From contig JASWJB010000028.1 in the NCBI GenBank assembly GCA_032433595.1, positions 62,001 to 126,000 on the forward strand: a stretch of DNA of 64,000 bases, in the 5' to 3' direction. Of this stretch, positions 56,701 to 64,000 are shown in pieces; within the stretch, counting starts at the first letter, position 1, and the number at the start of each line of letters is the position of its first letter. Under the pieces are notes generated by a model. That model was not told where the DNA came from. It did no database searches and saw only the letters and a program-made list of their open reading frames with translations. Both the position numbers and the translations under genes were made by a program. This DNA is from Conoideocrella luteorostrata. Lineage: Eukaryota; Ascomycota; Sordariomycetes; Hypocreales; Clavicipitaceae.

Positions 56701-59700
56701 GGTACAGTGGTGTCGTGACGCATGCCAAAATGACCATGGCAACCACAACTGCGTACACAAAAGCCGAAAAGATATACCACGCCACTTTATTTGGCTCCAC
56801 ACCGTCGAACCGTTCCAAGCCTCTGGCAGGGCCCACGATTCTCTGACACAGAGAGCGTATAACATGCTTAGGCTTAAAGACATAAAGTGAGTCATTGTAC
56901 CGCGGATGACGTGCAAGATATTCTCGCTGCGCTTTCCGTCTTGCCGAAGTTGCTGAAACAGCTTGTCGAGCCATTTGGCGTGGGTCAAGAGCATCATTCG
57001 GGCCATCGAATCGAATGTTAGAGTAGAAAGGATTTGGGTCATGGGTCTTAATTTTATTGACCAATCGCCTCCAAAGCGTTGCAATAAGGCCCGGCCTGGT
57101 ATCATCACCAAATAGGGTAGTTGCGCTTCTTTGGGTTATCACGCCTCCGTTGTTATGAAGGTGCTCCGCCGAGTCATCATCGAGGAAGTCCCGGACCACG
57201 GCGTCTTTGAGAAGCATTTCCATCATGGCAGGCCCATAATCCAAAGGATCTCGGCGGCGACGAGATCTTCCAAGACTAAAAATAGTTGATAGAGACAAGT
57301 TGCTAGGGTTCTGGCCCAGCTCTTTCCTCTGGAGGAAGGCCTTCACTTGTTCCAGCCGTTTCTCATCTTCCGAAACATCAAAATTCTCTTGAATGACAGC
57401 GATAAACATGTTGATCAGGATAAAGAAGGAAAGAATGAACCAGCCAATGAGAAATATCGCGCCAATCCATGCGGTGTGAAAAGTTTTCGTAAAGGACGTT
57501 ACCGAATACAAAATTTCGGTCCAATTTTCGCTAGACAGAATCTGATACATGCCAAGAAATGAGTTGTATATTGTGAAAAACGATATCTTGACAAATTCGC
57601 CGTCGTTGTTCATTGGAATCTGGCCACGGAAAAGCTGCGCTGCAAAGATGGCAACTAGAAAAGTCATGAGAAACACAAAAAGCATCAGGTTTGCGATACC
57701 CGCTGCGTTTCCCAACACCAGTAAAATGAGTTTGCGGGTCACGGGAACAGCCAGGACGATTCTGTAAGCCCGTAAAATTTGAAAAACCGTGAGCCACTGG
57801 TAGGGTCGAGTGCCTGGAATCGGCGGGATGAGTATGATCGTCGTCGCAACCGCTAAAAACATGTCGAAAAGGTTTCGCCAGCTGCGGTGAAACACCCGCC
57901 AATCCGAGGCCAGTCTAACTAAAATGTCTATATCGAGAAGAACAGTAGTGATCACCTCTGCCACAGTGATAAACTTTTCCCGGGAATGCGACATTTTCGA
58001 GCTGCGAAGGGACTGGCAAAGTAGCCCAAATGATATTACCAAAATCCAGAAGGCTGAGATCTTGTCGTAGACCCGCTGTAATTTGGACATCTTACGTAGC
58101 CGCTCGTCTTGACGAGGTTCGACGAAGGATTCGGAGTCCGCCGTGAATGCACTAGACTTACTCTCTTCTCGAATTACCTGAAAAGAGGAGGTAATGACGG
58201 CAATAAGAAGATTCGTCAGCCACAGTAACATAATCATAATCCCAGCACCAAAGAAGAACGCGGCTTGTAAATAGTCTGACGCCATCGTGTGGTACATAAG
58301 GTCAGAAAAAGTGTTAGCACTCATAATGACAAAAACAAGCTCCAATGAGTTGGCTATATTGTCAAAATTAACCGTGCCGTTATGAGGGTTATTTTGCTCG
58401 AGGCAGATAGAGCCACGAGGGCAAATGAATCCTTTGCCATCTCCAGAGCCCCTGACAAGGTTATCTAATGAATCGCGATTACTAAATTTTACCCACGGCA
58501 AAACTTTCCCGGTTTGGTTGTCCAAGTGTCCTCCGCAGAATCCCATTTCATTAGTATAGGTTGCTGAAAAGTTCCCAGGATCAAACGGATCCAGCCATAC
58601 GCACTGACGACGAAGGCTGGATTTGAAGCTCTGTATCCCAATGATTGCAAATAGCAACCAAAAGAAACCCACCAAAAATGCGATTCGAACGAGAAGTGGA
58701 GCAGCTTTTTTAAGGCTCCTGAGGATTATCTACAATGCATCAAGGTCAGTTGTGGAGCACAGGCGGATTGCAGGGTTCTATGGGCTATTTCTCACAGCGG
58801 TGCCATGCGTCAACGCCAAAAGCCTCAATATTCGTAGGCAACTCAACATCTTAAACACGTATATGCGGTGAGCGCTTTCGATGCCAGCGACGCCTAATAA
58901 TACAGATATCCAGAAGGACACAACAGCTACGAAGTCCAGACGATTGAACGAATGTCGTAGGAACGCTCGGCGTGCCAACTGATACCGCTGTTGCTCCTCT
59001 ATTGTTGACGGTAGCGATTGCTGACCTTGCATCAATGTTGTGAAGGAGCGTGAAAATGTCGACTGTTGTGGTTGGGGCTGATGGTCCCCCTTGACGGATA
59101 CTGGTCGCTGTGGTCTGAACGCTGTTCTGTATTGTTCAACCAGCGCAGCCCTGATTCCTTTTTTTCGATCTATAGTGCTGTATTCTGCTGCATTTAGGAA
59201 AAATCCAGAAACAATGACACGAGCGATGAGCTCTAGGGTGAAAACAATGAAAAGTCCTAGCATAGCCCAGTCTATGGGGTGTTTTCCCCATCGATCTGGA
59301 CGTTCATTACCCCTGAGGAAAACGTTGGGGCCCGACTCTACGGCGAGGAGGATTGCTTGCAAAACGATTAGAACCAAGATGAGAGGCTCTGCATATGGGT
59401 TGACTAATACGTCACACAACTTCAGCCGAAGAGGACTCTGAGGCGAAAAAATACCCAGTGAATGTCCTTTGAGTAAGCTAGGTGCGGGTTTGCGGGGCGG
59501 AATATCTCGAGCTCGGCCAGAAACATCGTTCTTCTCAGGCGCTAATTGCGTTGTCTGTGAATAGTACGAAGTGTCGACAATCGCAGAGATGGCCGGGCTA
59601 TGATCTCTATCGAAACTAGATCGCCCTGGGGACCGAGAATGGTGCCTCGATGCTCGACGATCAATCAGTTCGCTTTCGCCGCTGATATTTACCACTCGCT

Positions 59701-60385
59701 GTGACATAGCTCGTACAATTGATCCAGCACGAAGAAAAGCACCAGAAGTTGAAGATGCTCGTGACACTGGACACCCAGTAGGATTGAGCGTCTCTCCATA
59801 TTCAGCCTGCCGGCCACGAGAGGTTTCATAAAGAGACTCATGATGGTGCCCCGAGACATTCGTTGAACGACCCTTTGCAGTGCTGGTATCCAGGTCCGAT
59901 ACAGTCAGGTAACTATCACGGGTTTTGTCTTGTCGATCAGTTGACAAAGACCCGGATATTGGTTGTGCACTGGCAGTAAGGGGTATTCGATCGGAGTCAT
60001 CGTAATCGGCATTTGGGATTTCTTCAGCGTATGGAGATGGGTCAAAAATTCCAACACGGTGATGCATATGCTCGTGTTCTTCCGAAACAGATGATTGAAA
60101 GTCCAGTGGCAAAGCGGACTGTAGAACGGCAGGATCTATTTGCGGCTCGATTCCAATGCCATAATCAGATGAGATCTGGGATGTGCGCCAATAATTCGAT
60201 ATGCTCGCATCGCCCCTGGACACCCCTGTGCCTCCGTCATCGTTTTGGTCGAATTGAAAATCGTGATGGAGACCCGGTCTTGGCTGACTGGCTAAATCAC
60301 CGCGGAACGGGGAGAGGAGGTGTTGGAGAGGAATAGAATGTCGGCGCTGAGGAGGGCCGCCGCCATTTGACGGGTTTGAGGCCAT
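53785..60385 (-). CDS. CCH1: Voltage-gated calcium channel Cch1, pore subunit
   Basis: Complement(join(53785..54283, 54363..54452, 54507..56269, 56354..58729, 58796..60385)), 2105 residues. Cch1 with Mid1 forms the high-affinity Ca2+ influx channel of the fungal plasma membrane, used in stress, polarity and conidiation. Four six-helix repeats follow a long Ser/Arg-rich cytosolic N-terminus (about 330 residues). Intron 1 interrupts repeat I after the S4 helix KMLSCLRILRLLALTHGTA. Pore loops read VIMSANTFSDLMY (I), QILSSENWTEILY (II), QIVSQEGWTDVSF (III) and RMSLGEGWNQIME (IV), giving an N-E-E-E ring. After IVS6 an EF-hand-like VDPSGTGFISKEQF lies in the C-terminus. Start taken at MASNPSNGGG; an in-frame ATG at 60478 would add 31 residues. 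All five exons join in frame. Confidence 0.95.
56335..56343 (+). repeat. Nine-base G run in CCH1 intron 2
   Basis: On the gene's strand this is a C run nine bases after the GTGAGT donor. Homopolymers of this kind are error- and variation-prone, but this one is intronic, so the reading frame is unaffected. Confidence 0.8.
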
Positions 60386-61074
60386 GGACTCTGTATTAGT
60401 GCTAGATCCAAGAAGAATCAAGTGACGAAGATATCCGCCAGCATCACGATAACAGAGTTGTAAGAGCCGAGTTGCCAAACGAGCTCAGCAGCATAATCAA
60501 GAGATATCGAGATTTGGAAACGGTAGTGAGTGACATCAATTGCGTTCGATGCGTGATTTTATGTACAAAAGCATCCGTGATTGCCGGCTTTGGTTTCTCA
60601 TAATCTGGCGGATTGTACATCAACTGAGATTCAATTTAGGATAGCAGAAAGACAAGTTCGATGTCACGTCTATAGAGACCAGCAAGCGAGCAAGAATTAC
60701 GACGCCCGAGGTCAGGCATGTCCAGTACTCCATAAGCACAGTGCGATTATTTGACACAGCCCTGCAACGCGTCTGGCCTTACTCCTTAGTTCATTGCAGT
60801 CAGTGTGGCGAAAGCTCCTGAATTACAGTAGGTACTCCAGTATGCACGGAGTACTCCCTGATATCGGGCTGCACGTACGGAGTACAGTACCCCCTGCAAT
60901 AATTCCGAGCCACCACACTAAACGATTAAGCCTTTGATTGTTTGATAGCTTGATAGCCCCAGCGCGTACATACTCTCCGGCGCGCCACCGCTAGGAACTT
61001 CTACAACTATCAACACCAATCGGTCATCTAACTAATTCTGCTAATGCAGATCACTCCCATCCAAAAATCACGAT
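60386..61074. promoter_or_regulatory. Divergent CCH1/PHD-gene upstream region
   Basis: These 689 bases contain CGGAGTACTCC at about 60847 and TACGGAGTAC at about 60875-60884, two copies of the dispersed motif 30 bases apart and roughly 200 bases before the PHD gene. An AT-rich segment precedes each start. Confidence 0.45.
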
Positions 61075-63447
61075 ATGCCATCACGAAAACGAGCATTTCA
61101 TCCAGCAGTTGAAGATGAGGGAGATGCATCATTGTCACGTTTATATCGTATCCGCAACATGTGGCAGTTTGCTAACTTGTGCCAATGGATTTACATATTT
61201 GGCAGGACGGCCAAAATCGACGACTCCATTGACATTGAGGTAATCACTGCAGCAATTCCCCAATGTACAAGTTTGTTTATTAACAAACCTTTGCGTTCCA
61301 ATTGTCCAGGAACTCGAAACAGAGTGCCTGAAGCCACAGTCAGGACTGCTCTCAGATCTTGCCCTTGCCTTGCTCAAACTCCTGTCGTTGCACCGCGGAC
61401 TAACGTAAGGTCTCCCGTCATTTTTGACACTTAGTCACATCACTAAGTCTGCGGCTGACTTTTTTGTTTTTAGTCCTGACATTCTCGACGAGCAACTTCG
61501 CAAGCAATATCTAGCTAAAGCGCCGGAGCAAAGCCCGCTCGGAAATGAAGCTGATCCCGCCACATTCGCCGACCTGGACGTGTTCACGAAGGTAGGTAGC
61601 TATTTAGTAGTGTATTTTAAGCTCAGAGCCTGGCTTGTTGACTAGTAACACAAACAGATTAAGATCCTCCAAACATTAACACAATGGATCATGATTTATC
61701 CCGAGCGAATACGAGAGAAAATGGAAGAACAAAAAGACATTGAACAAGTGAATTGGGTAAGTACTCCCCCCTTCTCGTACCTTTTTCTTGCCACAAGTAC
61801 TTCTCTAATGCGCTACAGCGTATTGAGCCATACGGATGGGACAGCCAGGATCGTGTTTACTTTGTGCTAGATGATAACAGAATATATCGGCTCACAGAAC
61901 CCACCAGCGACACTTTACAACCGAAGCCCAAGTCGACGAAACGTCGGAGGGGCCGGCGAATAAATCAGAGGCGGCGAGTTGCTTCCTCCAGCGAAGCAGC
62001 TGGCGATGAGATAACTGACGAAAAACTCGTTCCAACTTCAGTGGCTAATGATGGCCTCGGCGGCGGCACTTGGGAATGTGTTGCGGTGACATTGCAAGAG
62101 ACAAGAGCTTTTCTGGATACATTGGCAAGAACTCGGGATGAGAATGAAAAGGTGTTGCGGAAACAATTAGAAAAGCATTTGCTACCGATTCTAGAGAAAC
62201 AGGAGGAGACAATGAAGCGAAAACAGGCCCAGCGTGAACGGGAGTTAATCAACCTAGCCAAACTGGCTAATGCGAAAAGATCAAGCCGAATAGCTGATAA
62301 AATCGAAAAACAAAAACACGATGAGGAGGATAGGGAACATAGGCATCAGAGACTCGAGGCTGAGCAAGCTGAACTACGCGAAAATCTTGCCCGGGTGAAA
62401 GCCGAGCAGGAGCGCGATTTCAGAACCTTTGCTCGGCAGCGGCGCATGAAGGAGAGGGAGGCCCGACGGATTCGGCACGAAGAGGAGCTGGTGCAGCTAT
62501 CTGGAGACAGCAAAAATGCGCCAGAAACAGCACGTATCTCCGAACGGCGACTCCAAGCAGAAATCGAAAGTAAAAGACAGGCTTTAAGAGACATTGAGCA
62601 GGAAGAAGAGGACTGGATCTTCGACTGTGTATGTGGCCTTTACGGCCAAGTAGATGACGGCACTCACAGCGTCGCATGTGAGAGATGCTACATCTGGCAG
62701 CACAGCAAATGCGTCGGGATTTGCGAGGACGAAGCTGAAGAGCCAGAATTTCACTTCATTTGCCAATCTTGCAGCCGCCGGCAAGATGGACAGAGCGGGA
62801 CACCGAAGACTGTCATCAGACTCAAGGTTCGGCCATCTAATACTCCAATCGGCGCTTCCCAGAATAAAGAGCCACCAATGTCACTGAAAGAGGGTACGGC
62901 TGAGGCGGGAGACATGCCGAAAAGAAATGACACCACGGCGACCAACAACGGACTACAGCACACTGTTGATGACAGAAATTCTGCCAACATTGCACTCACG
63001 GCCCCTTTCCAACCATCAACCAGTCATAGTTCTCACCCAACAGAACTGGAAATCCGCAGCGAATCAGTCTTGGCAGATCAAGATGTTGCCACTATGAGCA
63101 TTATCAATAAACCTGGCTTCGTGGCCAGCTCTGGACGTCGCACCTTGGCAAGTGGCGATCAGGTTTCTAGCCAGACTAAGATTCTGGACTCAGCAGACTC
63201 GGAGATAGTGATTACACCAACAGATGCCGCCATACTACCCTTGAGCGACAGGGCGCAAATTCCACATCCAACCCAAAATTTTATTCCTAACAATCAAAGT
63301 CCCCGTACTGTTAGATCCAGACAAGATGTTAGCTCTGGGTCTGGGAACCAATTCTTTTCATCCACAGGTGATGTTGCTCAATCTAGGGAAGTCTCGGATA
63401 ATTTTAGCAAACATTCAACATATGGGGAGCTCCAGGCGCCTGATTAG
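61075..63447 (+). CDS. PHD-finger protein with CECR2-like N-terminus
   Basis: Join(61075..61239, 61310..61404, 61474..61591, 61658..61756, 61819..63447), 701 residues. The N-terminal 160 residues (RNMWQFANLCQWIYIFG, IDDSIDIEELETECL, then LTQWIMIYPERIREKM and NWRIEPYGWDSQDRVYFVLDDNRIYRL across exons) resemble the DDT/WHIM-type region of CECR2 and related ISWI-complex partners. A basic patch (TKRRRGRRINQRRR) follows, then a long charged coiled coil at about 285-420, then a PHD finger near 428-480: CVCGLYGQVDDGTHSVACERC, WQHSKCVGI, FICQSC. The C-terminal 200 residues are disordered and Ser/Thr-rich. Predicted chromatin reader; exact complex unknown. The four small introns all restore frame; several first exons are under 120 bp. 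Confidence 0.85.
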
Positions 63448-64000
63448 TCCAGTAGCTATTCAAACATATTAGGGTGTGATCCCACAAAACTCTTGACCTG
63501 CTCAGGTCAACGATTCACTAGCAGGATTGTGCAAGGTCTTGAATAGCTTTATCATGTTGTAGTCCTCAATAGTGTAAAATACTGTTGTTCATACCTGAAT
63601 ACACTCGCTTGATTCTCTCCATTGTTCATATTGAAGCATGACTTTTGAGTCTTTGTTTCAAATCACTTACATCCTACTTCTTGACCAAATCCACACTACA
63701 GACATAGACCTCAATGGAAATCTCGGCGAACCAAGGCTTTCTCTCACCTGTTATCCTAAACAAGTATAGTATTGTTAATTACTATCTGACAGCTGATCGC
63801 CACAATCCAAAATTGGCAAGCTCGTCTGGAATCAGTTGACCCTATGTTGGGGCACAATTTTAGCACGGTTTGTTGGCACATTTCGGTTAACCGGGGACGG
63901 GTTTTCGATCCTCCAAAGTTGACAATGAGCTCGCTTAACGCTGAAGCCATGCAGACACATTTATGCTTCATCAAAGATGATCTAATAGATCTTAGGGGAG
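63448..64000. other. Intergenic region at window end
   Basis: These 553 bases follow the PHD gene stop. AT-rich; only short open frames without resemblance. No feature seen. Confidence 0.5.

Overview
The window is nuclear DNA of a filamentous ascomycete (Pezizomycotina), most probably a eurotiomycete. Genes are compact and intron-poor to intron-moderate, with introns mostly of 50-120 bp, GTRNGY-type donors and CTRAC branch sites. The proteins are fungus-specific in type (velvet regulator VelB, Cch1 calcium channel, SUN-family wall protein, Mdm31, Sec9). The intergenic DNA is peppered with the CGGAGTA/TACTCCG motif. I saw no mitochondrial, bacterial, viral or rRNA sequence, and no convincing tRNA gene or intact transposon.

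Layout. 0-14 kb is dense housekeeping: the 3' end of eIF3j, MDM31 (mitochondrial inner membrane), PNO1 (40S biogenesis), enolase, a MadBub-type spindle checkpoint kinase and AP endonuclease Apn1. 14-19 kb holds a DGAT2 acyltransferase for triacylglycerol synthesis and a C2H2 zinc-finger regulator. 18.7-24.9 kb is a 6.2-kb gene desert full of CGGAGTA palindromes, ending at a SUN-family cell-wall gene. 27.5-32 kb carries two chromatin genes transcribed away from each other: a Hos2-type class I histone deacetylase and a Yng2-type ING/PHD subunit of the NuA4 acetyltransferase. 32-45 kb is again dense: protein-histidine methyltransferase Hpm1, SDH assembly factor 3, a Dhr2-like DEAH/RHA helicase, Sec9 t-SNARE, a GTPBP1/2-like GTPase, EMC6 and uroporphyrinogen decarboxylase. 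45-49 kb has a small GRGG-repeat protein (DUF3602/Par32-like) and velB, whose upstream region opens a second motif-rich desert (49-52 kb). 52-64 kb has one small hypothetical gene, the very large Cch1 calcium channel gene and a PHD-finger protein with a CECR2-like N-terminus.

Most of the annotation consists of recognisable conserved genes whose exon structures I rebuilt from reading frame, splice signals and family motifs. Recurring functional themes are ribosome biogenesis and translation (eIF3j, PNO1, Dhr2, Hpm1), mitochondria (Mdm31, SDHAF3), chromatin (Hos2, Yng2, PHD protein) and development or signalling (VelB, C2H2 factor, Cch1). Several close divergent pairs probably share promoters: MDM31/PNO1, HPM1/SDHAF3, EMC6/HEM12, HOS2/YNG2 and CCH1/PHD. 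I did not find a clearly new multi-gene system. The best leads are the complete MadBub short-motif architecture, the palindromic CGGAGTA family, the inverted repeat at 50.6 kb, and unusual residues in the Cch1 pore, uroporphyrinogen decarboxylase and the GTPBP-like G3 motif.
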